From Achromobacter spanius (lineage in GTDB: Bacteria > Pseudomonadota > Gammaproteobacteria > Burkholderiales > Burkholderiaceae_B), in the NCBI RefSeq assembly GCF_003994415.1, contig NZ_CP034689.1, positions 1,550,001-1,614,000 of the forward strand: a stretch of 64,000 nt of DNA, written 5' to 3'. Shown here piece by piece: positions 8,152 to 17,342 of this stretch. Each line of letters opens with the position of its first letter. The stretch's first letter is position 1. Both the position numbers and the translations under genes were made by a program. The notes under the pieces are model-generated. The model saw nothing but the letters and a program-made list of their open reading frames with translations. It did no database searches and had not been told where the DNA came from.

Positions 8152-8221
8152 GGGCGGCTCGGGGTACATTGCTGGCTTCCTTGTTTTGATCCACCCACCA
8201 CTTGAATCTAGGGGAATATTC

Positions 8222-8572
8222 ATGAGCAGCATCAAGCGCTTCCACGTCGCCAAGCGCCTGTCGGACATGGCCGTGTACAACGGTGTCGCGTACCTGGCAG
8301 GCCAGGTGCCGGACGACGCCAAGCTGGACATCACCGGCCAGACCGAGCAAGTGCTCGCCACGATCGACCGCCTGCTGGCCGAAGCTGGCACCGACAAGAC
8401 CAAGATCCTGATGGCCCAGATCTACGTGGCCAACATCAAGGAATTCGACGGCATGAACAAGGCCTGGGACGCGTGGGTCGCTGACGGCAATTCGCCTCCG
8501 CGCGCCACCGTCGAAGCCCGTTTGGCCAATCCCGACTTCAAGGTCGAGATCATCGTGACGGCCGCGATCTAA
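8222..8572 (+). CDS. RidA family protein (reactive enamine/imine deaminase)
   Basis: Member of the YjgF/YER057c/UK114 family, 116 residues from the ATG at 8222, which has a good AGGGGA ribosome site. RidA proteins hydrolyse reactive enamines and imines released by PLP enzymes. The usual trimer-forming chorismate-mutase-like fold is indicated by the spacing of VAYLAGQVP, the Q-IYVANIKEF segment and the C-terminal PPRATVEARLANPDFKVEI, which contains the catalytic arginine motif. A bidirectional hairpin terminator follows at 8593. The exact subgroup (RidA or Rid1-7) was not determined. Confidence 0.92.
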   Translation: MSSIKRFHVAKRLSDMAVYNGVAYLAGQVPDDAKLDITGQTEQVLATIDRLLAEAGTDKTKILMAQIYVANIKEFDGMNKAWDAWVADGNSPPRATVEARLANPDFKVEIIVTAAI

Positions 8573-8592
8573 GCGAACCCCGCTCGCTTGCG

Positions 8593-8624
8593 AAAAGCCC
8601 TTCGGCATGCCGAAGGGCTTTTTC
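8593..8624. terminator. Bidirectional rho-independent terminator between ridA and the flavodoxin-like gene
   Basis: AAAAGCCCTTCGG-CAT-CCGAAGGGCTTTTT forms a perfect stem with A and T tracts on both sides. It sits between convergent genes and can serve both. Confidence 0.95.
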
Positions 8625-8678
8625 TTGCGCGCTCACGATGGGGGACCCCCGGTCCGACGCGCCGTCAGCCGCCCCAGG

Positions 8679-9188
8679 TCAGCCACCCATCAACACCGTC
8701 GCCGCCAACAGCCCGCCCAGTTCCTCGCACCGATCCAGATCCGCCTGGGGCACCACCTTCTCGGCCCAGATCTGCTCGCCCGTTTGCGCGCCCAGGTTGA
8801 CGATCAAGGCGGGCGCTACGGCCTTCAGCCGCCAGCCGGTGCAAATCCGCTCAAGCTGCCGCGCCGCTCCCGTGCCGTCGCTGCCGGCGCTGATGGCGCA
8901 GGCGTAAGGCAGCCCCTGGATACGATCCAGCACGGCGTAGTAATTGCGGTCGAAAAACTCTTTCATCTCCCCGCTCAGGCTGGCCAGGTTTTCCGGCGCG
9001 CAGAACAGATAGCCCTGGCTGGCCAGCAGGGCGTTGGCCTCGACGTCGGCCGCACGACGCAGCACGACGCGCAAGTCGTCCGCCTGTTCCAGTTGCGCCG
9101 CGGCCGCTGCCGCGCCCCGGGCGGCGGCTTCGGCCATTTGCCGCGCGGCGCCAGTGCGTGAATGCCAGACGATCAGCAGTTGCTTCAT
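8679..9188 (-). CDS. Flavodoxin-fold (NAD(P)H-dependent FMN reductase-like) protein
   Basis: FMN-binding fold protein, 169 residues from the ATG at 9188. It begins MKQLLIVWHSRTGAARQMAEA, where HSRTGAA is the phosphate-binding loop of flavodoxin-like proteins, and has APENLASLSGEMKEFFDRNYY, the segment that contacts the FMN ring in WrbA/ArsH-like reductases. The start overlaps the mtfA stop by 4 bases, so it is coupled to that gene. Function beyond flavin binding is not recognisable; a quinone or flavin reductase role is possible. Confidence 0.82.
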   Translation of the reverse strand: MKQLLIVWHSRTGAARQMAEAAARGAAAAAAQLEQADDLRVVLRRAADVEANALLASQGYLFCAPENLASLSGEMKEFFDRNYYAVLDRIQGLPYACAISAGSDGTGAARQLERICTGWRLKAVAPALIVNLGAQTGEQIWAEKVVPQADLDRCEELGGLLAATVLMGG

Positions 9189-10018
9189 GCGTAGCGTTCC
9201 AAGGTGTCTTGCCGGTAGTACGCCCGCAGCAGTGCATGCCATTCGGGCAAGGCTTGTTGCATGGGGGCCGGGTCCACAAAAAAGTGCTCGGAGCTGACGG
9301 CGAAGAATTCCGCTTCGTCCGTGGCGGCATACGGGTCCAGCGGCAGTTGGCCGTACCAGGCGTCCGCGTCTTCGCTTTCGGGGTCCATGTCGTGCGGAAT
9401 GGCGGCTTCGACGGCATCCAGCGCGGCAATGAAACGGTCCAGGCTGTCGTCCAACACGCGCCGCCAAACCTGCGGCTTCAGGTCGGGGTGGGCGGCCAGC
9501 GACGGCATGCCGTCCGCCATGCCCGAACGCAGGTCCAGCTTGTGGGCAAATTCGTGGATGATCACGTTGAAGCCGCCCTCGGACAACTGCGTGTCTTCCC
9601 AGGACAGCACCAGCGGGCCGCCTTCCCAGGCTTCGCCCGCCGCGTCTTCGATGAATTCATGGACCACGCCGTCATCGTCCTGGCGGGTGCGCGGAATGCG
9701 GAAGCTGGCGGGGTACACGATGATCTCGTCCCAGCCCTCATACAGTTCGGGTGACAGGTTCAGGATGGGCAGGCTGGCCTGGGCCGCGATCGACAGGCGC
9801 ATGAAGTCCGAGACCTCAAGGCCTTGCGCGCCATTGATGGTTTTGCTGGCCAGCAGCCAGGCCGACCGCGCCAGCAATTGCGCGGTTTCATCAGCGTTCA
9901 ACACCGCCAGGAAAGGATGGGCATCCAGCACCTGCCGCCAGAGTTGCGGCGAGATGCGAGCTTGCATCTCGGCCACTGCCGACGGGCGGGCGCCCCGGCC
10001 CTTGAGCCAGCGCAACAT
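9185..10018 (-). CDS. mtfA: MtfA-type zinc metallopeptidase (M90 family)
   Basis: Cytosolic zinc aminopeptidase-like protein, 277 residues, related to E. coli MtfA, which binds the Mlc (DgsA) repressor and modulates glucose PTS expression. The metal site HEFAH is at residues 155-159 and the third ligand region is DEAEFFAVSSEHFF further downstream, as in the family. The C-terminus holds the conserved segment with P-EWHALLRAYYRQD. No Mlc or PTS gene is nearby, so its target here is unknown. It is coupled by a 4-base overlap to the flavodoxin-like gene. Confidence 0.92.
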   Translation of the reverse strand: MLRWLKGRGARPSAVAEMQARISPQLWRQVLDAHPFLAVLNADETAQLLARSAWLLASKTINGAQGLEVSDFMRLSIAAQASLPILNLSPELYEGWDEIIVYPASFRIPRTRQDDDGVVHEFIEDAAGEAWEGGPLVLSWEDTQLSEGGFNVIIHEFAHKLDLRSGMADGMPSLAAHPDLKPQVWRRVLDDSLDRFIAALDAVEAAIPHDMDPESEDADAWYGQLPLDPYAATDEAEFFAVSSEHFFVDPAPMQQALPEWHALLRAYYRQDTLERYA

Positions 10019-10110
10019 AAGCTTTGGTTCCTTCTATATGCCGGAATTGGCGAGGGATTCTGCGTAACCAAACGCTAGTGTAGAGTGTCGGGATATCAAC
10101 CTACCCACGC

Positions 10111-12447
10111 ATGACGCCTGTGATGTCCGTCCCGCCTGTTATCGACGCGCCTTCGCCTTTTGACGCTTCCTGGCGGCAGGAGGTAGGCGCGGGTCTGGAC
10201 GCTGATGGCGTTGCCTTGATCGACCAGGCCGTTGTCTGGGCCATCCCACGCTTTGAAGGGCAGCACGCCCTGACTGGCGAGCCGCTGGCAAGCCATGGCG
10301 CCGGCGTCGTTCGCATCTTGGCGGCCTTGCATACCGACGCCGCCACACGGGCCGCCGCACTGCTGGCAGCCTTGCCCACCGACTTGATGGCGCCCGCACC
10401 GGCCTTGCGCAACGACCCGATCGCCACGGCTTTCGGCGCGGAAGTCGCGCGGCTGGTGCAAGGCACGCGCGCCTTGCTGCGCTTGGGCGTGGTGGCCCGA
10501 CAGGCCAGCGATGCCGAAGCCGAAACCGGCTCGCAAAAGGAAATGCAGCGCAAGATGCTGCTTGCCATGGCGGCCGACCTGCGCATCGTGCTGATGCGGC
10601 TGGCGTCCCGCCTGCGCACCTTACGCTGGCACGCGGAAAGCAAGGCCCCGTGCTCGACCGACTTCGCGCGCGAAACGCTGGACCTGTATGCCCCGCTGGC
10701 AAACCGCCTGGGCATCTGGCAGATCAAATGGGAAATGGAAGACCTGTCTTTCCGCTTCCTGGAGCCTGACCGCTACAAGCAGATCGCCCGCTTGCTGGAA
10801 GAAAAGCGGGTTGAGCGCGAGGCTTTCATCGCCGGCGCCATCGACCGCCTGCAAACGGCGCTGACCAAGGCCGGCATCGATGCCGAAGTCAGCGGCCGGC
10901 CCAAGCATATCTACAGCATCTGGAACAAAATGCGCGTCAAGCGCCTGGATTTTTCCCAGATGTATGACCTGCGCGCGCTGCGTGTCATCGTTGACGACGT
11001 GCGCGCCTGCTACACGGCGTTGGGGCTGGTGCACGAGATGTGGACACCGCTGTCCGACGAGTTCGACGATTACATTTCCCGGCCCAAGCCCAACGGCTAC
11101 CGTTCGCTGCATACCGTGGTGACGGACGATGACGGCCGCCCGTTCGAAGTGCAGATCCGAACGCGCGAGATGCACCAGTTCGCCGAGTACGGCATGGCGG
11201 CGCATTGGCGCTACAAGGAAGCGGGCGCCAAGGGCGGGCAGGTTGCCGCGTCCAGTGAGTACGACCGCCAGTTGGCGTGGATGAGGCAGTTGCTGGCCTG
11301 GAACAGCGATGTTGAAGGCGGGAGCGAGCCGGAGCAAGAGGCGGGCAAATCCGAACCCGGCAAGGCCGACGCAGGCCGATCCGACACTGGCAAGGCCGCA
11401 TCCGGCAAGCCAGCGTCCAGCAAGAACCGTAACGCGATCAAGCCGCCCGCGCACACGGACGAACGCATCTACGTGCTGACGCCGCAGGCGCGCGTGATCG
11501 AGCTTCCTGCCGGCGCCACGCCGGTGGACTTCGCGTATCACCTGCATACCGACCTGGGGCACCGCTGCCGGGGCGCTCGTGTCGATGGGCAGATGGTGCC
11601 GTTGCAAACGCATCTGTCCACCGGGCAGACCGTGGAAATCATCTCGGCCAAGTCGGGCGGGCCGTCGCGGGATTGGCTGAATCCCCAATTGGGGTTCCTG
11701 GCCAGCCCGCGCGCGCGCGCCAAGGTGCGGATGTGGTTCAACGCTATCGAGTTGCAGCAGCGCATCACGCAAGGGCAGGCGCTGGTGGAAAAAGAACTGC
11801 AACGCCTGGGCAAGACCGCGATCAACCTTGAACAGTTGGCGCAGAATCTGGGGTTTGCCCGCGCCGATGACTTATACGTGGCGGCGGCCAAGGAAGAGTT
11901 CAGCCTGCGCCAGATCGACAGCGTATTCCAGCAGCCGGCGCCGGTCACCGAACCGCAACCCGCCGCTCTGCGCCACGCCAGCGCCGGCAGCGCAGAGAAA
12001 AGCGGCAAGAGCGGCGTGCTGGTGGTGGGCGTGGGGTCCTTGCTGACGCAGTTGGCGCGCTGCTGCCGTCCCGCGCCGCCCGATGCCATCGCCGGCTTTG
12101 TCACCCGTGGCCGTGGCGTGTCTATCCACCGTAGCGATTGCCACAGCTATCTGGCGCTGGCCGCGCGCGAGCCCGAACGGGTCATCGACGTGGCTTGGGG
12201 GGAAACGTCAGACACCTTTTATCCGGTAGACATCAGCGTGCGCGCGCACGACCGCCCCGGCCTGTTGCGCGACCTGTCCGAAGTGTTTGCGCGCTTGCGC
12301 CTGAACGTGGTGGGCGTGAACACGCAAAGCAAGCAGTCGCTGGCCCATATGGTGTTCACGGTGGAAGTGCGCGGGGGCGAATCGCTGACCCGGGCGCTGG
12401 ATGCGCTGGCCGAAGTGGCGGGCGTGTCCTCGGCGTCGCGCCGATAG
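10111..12447 (+). CDS. relA: GTP pyrophosphokinase RelA (ppGpp synthetase I)
   Basis: Ribosome-associated stringent-response enzyme that makes (p)ppGpp, 778 residues. The N-terminal hydrolase-like domain lacks the HD metal motif, so it should not degrade ppGpp. The synthetase domain (about residues 250-370) has the acidic EFDD signature of monofunctional RelA, not the RFKD of bifunctional Rel/SpoT, together with RPKPNGYRSLH. Then follow a linker rich in GKS/GKA repeats (about 410-440), the TGS domain (IYVLTPQARVIELPAGATPVDFAYHLH), a zinc-finger-like region with CCRPAPPDAI, and a C-terminal ACT domain. The start is ATG 10111; ATG 10123 is an alternative. It stands alone and is divergent from mtfA. 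Confidence 0.96.
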   Translation: MTPVMSVPPVIDAPSPFDASWRQEVGAGLDADGVALIDQAVVWAIPRFEGQHALTGEPLASHGAGVVRILAALHTDAATRAAALLAALPTDLMAPAPALRNDPIATAFGAEVARLVQGTRALLRLGVVARQASDAEAETGSQKEMQRKMLLAMAADLRIVLMRLASRLRTLRWHAESKAPCSTDFARETLDLYAPLANRLGIWQIKWEMEDLSFRFLEPDRYKQIARLLEEKRVEREAFIAGAIDRLQTALTKAGIDAEVSGRPKHIYSIWNKMRVKRLDFSQMYDLRALRVIVDDVRACYTALGLVHEMWTPLSDEFDDYISRPKPNGYRSLHTVVTDDDGRPFEVQIRTREMHQFAEYGMAAHWRYKEAGAKGGQVAASSEYDRQLAWMRQLLAWNSDVEGGSEPEQEAGKSEPGKADAGRSDTGKAASGKPASSKNRNAIKPPAHTDERIYVLTPQARVIELPAGATPVDFAYHLHTDLGHRCRGARVDGQMVPLQTHLSTGQTVEIISAKSGGPSRDWLNPQLGFLASPRARAKVRMWFNAIELQQRITQGQALVEKELQRLGKTAINLEQLAQNLGFARADDLYVAAAKEEFSLRQIDSVFQQPAPVTEPQPAALRHASAGSAEKSGKSGVLVVGVGSLLTQLARCCRPAPPDAIAGFVTRGRGVSIHRSDCHSYLALAAREPERVIDVAWGETSDTFYPVDISVRAHDRPGLLRDLSEVFARLRLNVVGVNTQSKQSLAHMVFTVEVRGGESLTRALDALAEVAGVSSASRR

Positions 12448-12468
12448 GGCTTACTTATTAAGCCGGTT

Positions 12469-12493
12469 CCCCTGGGCCGAGCGGCCGCAGGGG
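12469..12493. terminator. Possible terminator hairpin between relA and the MHS transporter
   Basis: CCCCTG and CAGGGG flank an inner CCG/CGG stem between two convergent genes. There is only a short T stretch afterwards, so function is uncertain. Confidence 0.35.
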
Positions 12494-12513
12494 ACAGGGT
12501 TTGGTGCCCGGGT

Positions 12514-13827
12514 TTAGTGGTCCAGATTGTCATGCGCGCGATCGCGCATGAAGAACGAGGCAATCAGGCCCAGCGCCACACCGAACATAACGTAGTAGGC
12601 GGGGGCCATCGGCGAGCCGGTGGTCTTGATCAGCCACGTCACGATGAATTGCGCGAAGCCGCCGAAGATCATCACGGCCACGTTGTAGGCCAGGGACAGG
12701 CCCACGGACCGCACGCGCGCCGGGAACAATTCCGCCATCACCGTGCTGAATACGCCGAAGAAGGCCGACACGAAGAAGCAGACCACGATCTGCACCGTCA
12801 GCAGGCGGCCGATCGACGGCGCATCCGACAGCCAGTAATACAGCGGGTACAGCACGATCAGGTAGCCGATCAGCGAACCGATCACCAACGGACGGCGGCC
12901 GACACGGTCGGACCACGCGCCCATGAACGGCGTCATCAGCACCATCAGCGCCGCGCCCGCCATCTGCACCATGAAGGTTTCCTTCATCGGCAGCTTCAGG
13001 ATCTGCGTGGAATACGTCACAAGGTACGTGAACGTGATGTAGATGGACACTGTGGCCGTCACCACCAGGCCCACGCCTATCATCGTTTCGCGGGTGTGAC
13101 TCTTGATCATCTGAACCAGGCTCAGGCGCTGCACCTCACCGCGCGCGGCGGCTTGGCGGTCTTCTTCCTGCATCTGCTTGAAGACTTCGGTTTCGTCGAT
13201 GTTGCGGCGGATATAGATCGCGATGGGAACAATTACGAGGCCAAGAGCGAACGGCAGGCGCCAGGCCCAGTCGGCGATCTGTTCTTGCGTGAAGAACTCG
13301 GTGATCAACGTGCCGCAGGCCGCGCCGATCAGCAAGGCCAGCATCTGGCCCGCCATCTGCCACGACCCGTAGAAGCCGCGCTTGCCGTTGGGCGCCATTT
13401 CAATCAGCAGCGCCGTGGACGTGCCGAATTCGCCACCCGCAGAAAAGCCCTGCAACAGGCGCGCGATCAAGATGAAGATGGGGGCCAGGATGCCGGCCGC
13501 GTGGTAGGTGGGGGCCACCGTGATCAGCGCGATGGACACGGCCATCAGCGACGTCACCATCACCATGGCCGCCTTGCGCCCCTTTTTGTCGCCGTACAGG
13601 CCCAGGATGATGCCGCCCACCGGGCGCATGAAAAAGCCGACGCCGAAGATGGCCGTCGTCATCAGGATGGCGTTGAGCTCGCTGCCGGGCAGGGTGGGGT
13701 CGGTGGGGAAGAACAGCTTCGCGATGATCGGCGTCATGAACGCGAACACCAGGAAGTCATACCATTCGAGGGCGTTGCCTATGACTGCGGCCACGATGTT
13801 GCGTGTGGGGACTGCTTTGTGCTGCAC
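12514..13827 (-). CDS. MFS transporter, metabolite:H+ symporter (MHS) type
   Basis: Inner-membrane proton symporter of the ProP/ShiA/KgtP group, 12 predicted helices. The start chosen is GTG at 13827, which has a strong AGGAG site 5 bases upstream and gives 437 residues starting MQHKAVPTRNIVAAVIGNAL. The ATG at 13866 would add 13 residues but has no ribosome site. The family hallmarks are GNALEWYDF in helix 1, GDKKGRK in loop 2-3 and RLLQGFSAGGEFG in helix 4. The substrate (an organic acid or osmolyte) cannot be told. It is divergent from argE. Confidence 0.9.
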   Translation of the reverse strand: MQHKAVPTRNIVAAVIGNALEWYDFLVFAFMTPIIAKLFFPTDPTLPGSELNAILMTTAIFGVGFFMRPVGGIILGLYGDKKGRKAAMVMVTSLMAVSIALITVAPTYHAAGILAPIFILIARLLQGFSAGGEFGTSTALLIEMAPNGKRGFYGSWQMAGQMLALLIGAACGTLITEFFTQEQIADWAWRLPFALGLVIVPIAIYIRRNIDETEVFKQMQEEDRQAAARGEVQRLSLVQMIKSHTRETMIGVGLVVTATVSIYITFTYLVTYSTQILKLPMKETFMVQMAGAALMVLMTPFMGAWSDRVGRRPLVIGSLIGYLIVLYPLYYWLSDAPSIGRLLTVQIVVCFFVSAFFGVFSTVMAELFPARVRSVGLSLAYNVAVMIFGGFAQFIVTWLIKTTGSPMAPAYYVMFGVALGLIASFFMRDRAHDNLDH

Positions 13828-13962
13828 GGTTTCTCCTAGTGGGGCTGGCTTCAATTCGGGCGACATTCTAGGCGCTTAACGCGTGAACAGTGCCGGACGC
13901 CGTTCGAGACGAACGCGCTTCCTGGCTTTACACTCCTGTTTTTTCCCCCAAAGAGAAGTGAC

Positions 13963-15111
13963 ATGAACGCGCGCACCTGGCTGGAAACGCTGGTGGGTTT
14001 CGATACCACCAGCCGCAATTCCAATCTTGCCCTGATCGAAACCGTTCGCGATTGGCTCAAGGGCCAGGGCGTTGATGCATGGCTCTCGCACAATCCCGAG
14101 CGCACCAAGGCCAACCTGTTCGCTACCCTGCCGGGGCAAGACGGCGAGCAAGGCGGCATCGTGTTGTCGGGCCACACCGATGTGGTGCCCGTGGACGGCC
14201 AGGACTGGAGCACGGACCCTTTCAAGCTCGTTGAAAAAGACGGGCTTCTTTATGGCCGTGGCGCCTGCGACATGAAGGGCTTTATTGCCGGTTCGTTGGC
14301 GCTGGTGCCGGAATTCCTGGCCATGCCGCGCAAGAAGCCGATCCATCTGGCGTTCTCTTACGACGAAGAAGTGGGCTGCGCCGGCGCGCCGTACATGCTG
14401 GCCGACCTGCTGGAACGCGGCGTGCGGCCCGAAGGTTGCGTGGTGGGTGAACCCACCGGCATGCAGGTAGTGGTGGCGCACAAGGGCATCAACCTGTTCC
14501 GCTGCAAGGTGCATGGCAAGGCGGCGCACTCGTCGCTGACCCCGCGCGGCTGCAACGCCATTGAATACGCCGCCCGCCTGATCTGCCGCATCCGCGACCT
14601 GGCCGACAGCTTCAAGGCCAACGGCCCGTATGACCAGTTCTACGACGTGCCGTTTTCCACGATGACCACCAACCAGATCCGTGGCGGCATTGCGGTCAAC
14701 ACCATCCCCGAGCTCTGTGAATTCACCTATGAATTCCGCAATCTGCCGGGCATGCAACCCGACCAGATCCAGGCAGAAGTCGAAAAATATGTGCGCGATG
14801 AGCTGTTGCCGCGCATGAAGGCCGAATTCGACGGCGCCACCATCGAAATCGAAACGGGCGCGGCCGCCCCGGCGCTGGAAGCATCGGAAGAAGCCGCCAT
14901 CACGCAACTGGTGCGCGCGCTGACCGAAGACCGCAGCACCCGCAAGGTGGCCTATGGCACCGAAGCCGGCCTGTTCCAGGGCATCGGCATTCCCACGGTG
15001 GTCTGTGGCCCCGGCCATATCGAACAGGCCCACAAGCCTGATGAGTTTGTGGCGATGGATCAGATGGCGTCGTGCGAGACCTTCCTGCGCCGCCTGGGTC
15101 AGTCGCTCTAA
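13963..15111 (+). CDS. argE: Acetylornithine deacetylase
   Basis: M20 zinc hydrolase that removes acetate from N-acetylornithine in arginine synthesis, 382 residues. Metal and catalytic motifs are GHTDVVPVDG (His and Asp), RGACDMKG (bridging Asp), SYDEEVGCAG (catalytic Glu and metal Glu) and GPGHIEQAHKPDEFV (C-terminal His). A dimerisation domain lies between. An AGAGAAG ribosome site precedes the ATG. A strong 14-bp hairpin follows in the gap to trpB. ArgE and closely related M20 deacylases (for example DapE) are hard to tell apart, but length and motifs favour ArgE. Confidence 0.9.
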   Translation: MNARTWLETLVGFDTTSRNSNLALIETVRDWLKGQGVDAWLSHNPERTKANLFATLPGQDGEQGGIVLSGHTDVVPVDGQDWSTDPFKLVEKDGLLYGRGACDMKGFIAGSLALVPEFLAMPRKKPIHLAFSYDEEVGCAGAPYMLADLLERGVRPEGCVVGEPTGMQVVVAHKGINLFRCKVHGKAAHSSLTPRGCNAIEYAARLICRIRDLADSFKANGPYDQFYDVPFSTMTTNQIRGGIAVNTIPELCEFTYEFRNLPGMQPDQIQAEVEKYVRDELLPRMKAEFDGATIEIETGAAAPALEASEEAAITQLVRALTEDRSTRKVAYGTEAGLFQGIGIPTVVCGPGHIEQAHKPDEFVAMDQMASCETFLRRLGQSL

Positions 15112-15120
15112 GTGTTTGCC

Positions 15121-15161
15121 GGGCTAGGCCGGGGACGGGTTCTCCGGCCCCGGCCTAGCCC
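15121..15161. other. Perfect 14-bp inverted repeat between argE and trpB
   Basis: GGGCTAGGCCGGGG and CCCCGGCCTAGCCC, separated by 13 bases, form a very stable hairpin just after the argE stop. No T run follows, so it is either a 3'-end protecting or rho-assisted structure or part of the trpB leader. A TAAAAT at 15170-15175 could be a -10 for trpB. Confidence 0.6.
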
Positions 15162-15238
15162 GGGTCAGGTAAAATGACGGGTTGCAAACCGGATTTGCGG
15201 CCGGCAGTGGCTTGCCGTGATACCGGGGGAGATGCTTG

Positions 15239-16438
15239 GTGAAACCTTACGACTTTCCGGATGCCAAGGGCCATTTTGGTCCCTATGGTGGTGTTTTCGT
15301 GGCGGAAACGCTGATGCACGCGCTCGACGAGCTGCGGGCAGCCTACGACCATTACCGTGTCGATCCCGCCTTCCAGGAAGAGTTCAACTACGAACTCAAG
15401 CACTTTGTCGGCCGGCCCAGCCCGGTCTACTACGCCCGCCGCTGGTCGGAAATGCTGGGCGGCGCGCAGATCTGGTTCAAGCGCGAAGACCTGAACCACA
15501 CCGGCGCGCACAAGGTCAATAACTGCATCGGCCAGGCTCTGTTGGCCAAGCGCATGGGCAAGCCCCGCGTCATCGCCGAAACCGGCGCCGGCCAGCACGG
15601 CGTGGCCACCGCCACGGTGGCGGCCCGCTACGGCATGGAATGCGTGGTCTACATGGGCAGCGAAGACATCCGCCGCCAAGCGTCCAACGTCTACCGCATG
15701 AAGTTGCTAGGCGCCACGGTCGTACCCGTCACGTCTGGCTCGCGCACCCTGAAAGACGCGCTGAACGAAGCCATGCGCGACTGGGTCACCAACATCGAAA
15801 ACACGTTCTACATCATCGGCACGGTGGCGGGGCCCGACCCCTATCCGCGCATGGTGCGTGATTTTCAAACCGTCATCGGCAACGAATGCCTGACGCAAAT
15901 GCCCGAAGCCATTGGTCGCCAGCCCGACTACGTCGTGGCGGCGGTGGGCGGCGGCTCCAACGCCATGGGCATCTTCCACCCCTACCTTCCCTACGAAAAC
16001 GTGCGCCTGATCGGCGTCGAAGCCGCGGGTGAGGGCATGGATAGCGGCAAGCACGCCGCATCGCTGGCGGCGGGCCAGGTGGGCGTGCTGCACGGCAACC
16101 GCACCTACGTCATGCAGAACGCCGACGGCCAGGTGCAAGAAACCCATTCCGTCTCGGCAGGCCTGGACTATCCCGGCGTCGGTCCCGAACACGCCTGGCT
16201 GAAGGATTCCGGCCGCGCGGAATACGTGGGGATCACCGACGATGAAGCCCTGAAGGCCTTCCACGACTGCTGCCGCATCGAAGGCATCATGCCGGCGCTG
16301 GAGTCGTCGCACGCCATCGCTCAAGCCGTGAAGATGGCTGCCACGCTGCCGCGTGACGCTGTCATCCTGGTCAATTTGTCGGGCCGCGGCGACAAAGACA
16401 TGCATACCGTCGCCGAACGTGCCGGTATCGAACTCTAA
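15239..16438 (+). CDS. trpB: Tryptophan synthase beta subunit
   Basis: PLP enzyme that condenses indole and serine to tryptophan in complex with TrpA. The GTG at 15239 gives 399 residues beginning MKPYDFPDA and sits about 7 bases after a GGGGGAGA site; a TTG one codon earlier (15236) is possible but less well spaced. The PLP lysine is K92 (HTGAHKVNN), with GGGSNAMG binding the cofactor phosphate and the monovalent-cation region downstream. It is followed by trpA after 4 bases and accD, the common betaproteobacterial order; trpF is not next to it here. Confidence 0.98.
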   Translation: MKPYDFPDAKGHFGPYGGVFVAETLMHALDELRAAYDHYRVDPAFQEEFNYELKHFVGRPSPVYYARRWSEMLGGAQIWFKREDLNHTGAHKVNNCIGQALLAKRMGKPRVIAETGAGQHGVATATVAARYGMECVVYMGSEDIRRQASNVYRMKLLGATVVPVTSGSRTLKDALNEAMRDWVTNIENTFYIIGTVAGPDPYPRMVRDFQTVIGNECLTQMPEAIGRQPDYVVAAVGGGSNAMGIFHPYLPYENVRLIGVEAAGEGMDSGKHAASLAAGQVGVLHGNRTYVMQNADGQVQETHSVSAGLDYPGVGPEHAWLKDSGRAEYVGITDDEALKAFHDCCRIEGIMPALESSHAIAQAVKMAATLPRDAVILVNLSGRGDKDMHTVAERAGIEL

Positions 16439-16442
16439 CAAC

Positions 16443-17306
16443 ATGACAACTCGCATTGATCGTATCGCTGCGGCCTTCGCCCGCACCGCCGAATCCGGCC
16501 GTGCCGCGGCGCTGATTCCCTACATCGCGGCTGGCGACCCCTCGCCCGTCGCCACGGTGGCCGTGATGCACGCGCTGGTCGAAGCCGGCGCCGACATCGT
16601 CGAACTCGGCGTACCGTTCTCCGACCCCATGGCCGATGGCCCCGTGATCCAGCGCGCGGCCGACCGCGCCATTGCCCAAGGCGTGGGCCTGGCCCGCGTG
16701 TTGGAACTGGTGGCCGAATTCCGTCAGCGCGATACCGACACGCCGGTGGTGTTGATGGGCTACGCCAACCCGATTGAGCGCATGGGGCAGTCTGAATTCG
16801 CCGCCAACGCCGAACGCGCGGGCGTGGATGGTGTGCTGGTTGTGGACTATCCGCCCGAAGAGGTCATCGAGTTCGCCTCGACGCTGGGCGCGCATGGCAT
16901 TGCCCCGATCTTCCTTTTGGCCCCCACCTCGACCGAGGAGCGGATCAAGGCGGTGGCGCAAGTGGCGCGCGGCTATGTGTATTACGTGTCGCTCAAGGGC
17001 GTTACGGGTGCAGGCTCCTTGAATACCGAAGACGTCGCCGAGCGCGTGGCCGTCATCCGTCGGCACATGGGCAGCATTCCAGTGGGCGTGGGCTTTGGCA
17101 TCCGTGATGCCGAAAGTGCCCAGCGCGTGGCGCGCGTGGCCGATGCGGTGGTCATCGGAAGCAAGCTGATTGAAACGATGGAGCAGGCGGTGGCTGACGC
17201 CCCGGCTGCCCAGCAAACCAACGCCGCAGTCACCGCCGCCAGCGGCTGGCTGCGCACCATCCGGCACGCGCTGGACCAAGTAAAACGAGATGGCGCGTCG
17301 GCCTGA
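16443..17306 (+). CDS. trpA: Tryptophan synthase alpha subunit
   Basis: Cleaves indole-3-glycerol phosphate to indole and glyceraldehyde-3-phosphate; TIM barrel, 287 residues. The catalytic glutamate is in ADIVELGVPFSDPMADGP with the catalytic aspartate 11 residues on (SDPMAD). The phosphate loop GVGFGIRDAESA is near the C-terminus. It starts at ATG 16443, 4 bases after the trpB stop, so translation is coupled. The C-terminal tail is about 20 residues longer than in E. coli. Confidence 0.98.
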   Translation: MTTRIDRIAAAFARTAESGRAAALIPYIAAGDPSPVATVAVMHALVEAGADIVELGVPFSDPMADGPVIQRAADRAIAQGVGLARVLELVAEFRQRDTDTPVVLMGYANPIERMGQSEFAANAERAGVDGVLVVDYPPEEVIEFASTLGAHGIAPIFLLAPTSTEERIKAVAQVARGYVYYVSLKGVTGAGSLNTEDVAERVAVIRRHMGSIPVGVGFGIRDAESAQRVARVADAVVIGSKLIETMEQAVADAPAAQQTNAAVTAASGWLRTIRHALDQVKRDGASA

Positions 17307-17342
17307 GCGGCCGGGCGCGACCTCTAACGGGATGAAAAAACA

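Noticed and set aside
8679..9467. Longer 262-codon version of the flavodoxin-like protein
   Set aside because: The extra N-terminal part is antisense-frame reading of mtfA with no domain; the fold begins at MKQLLIVWHS (ATG 9188).
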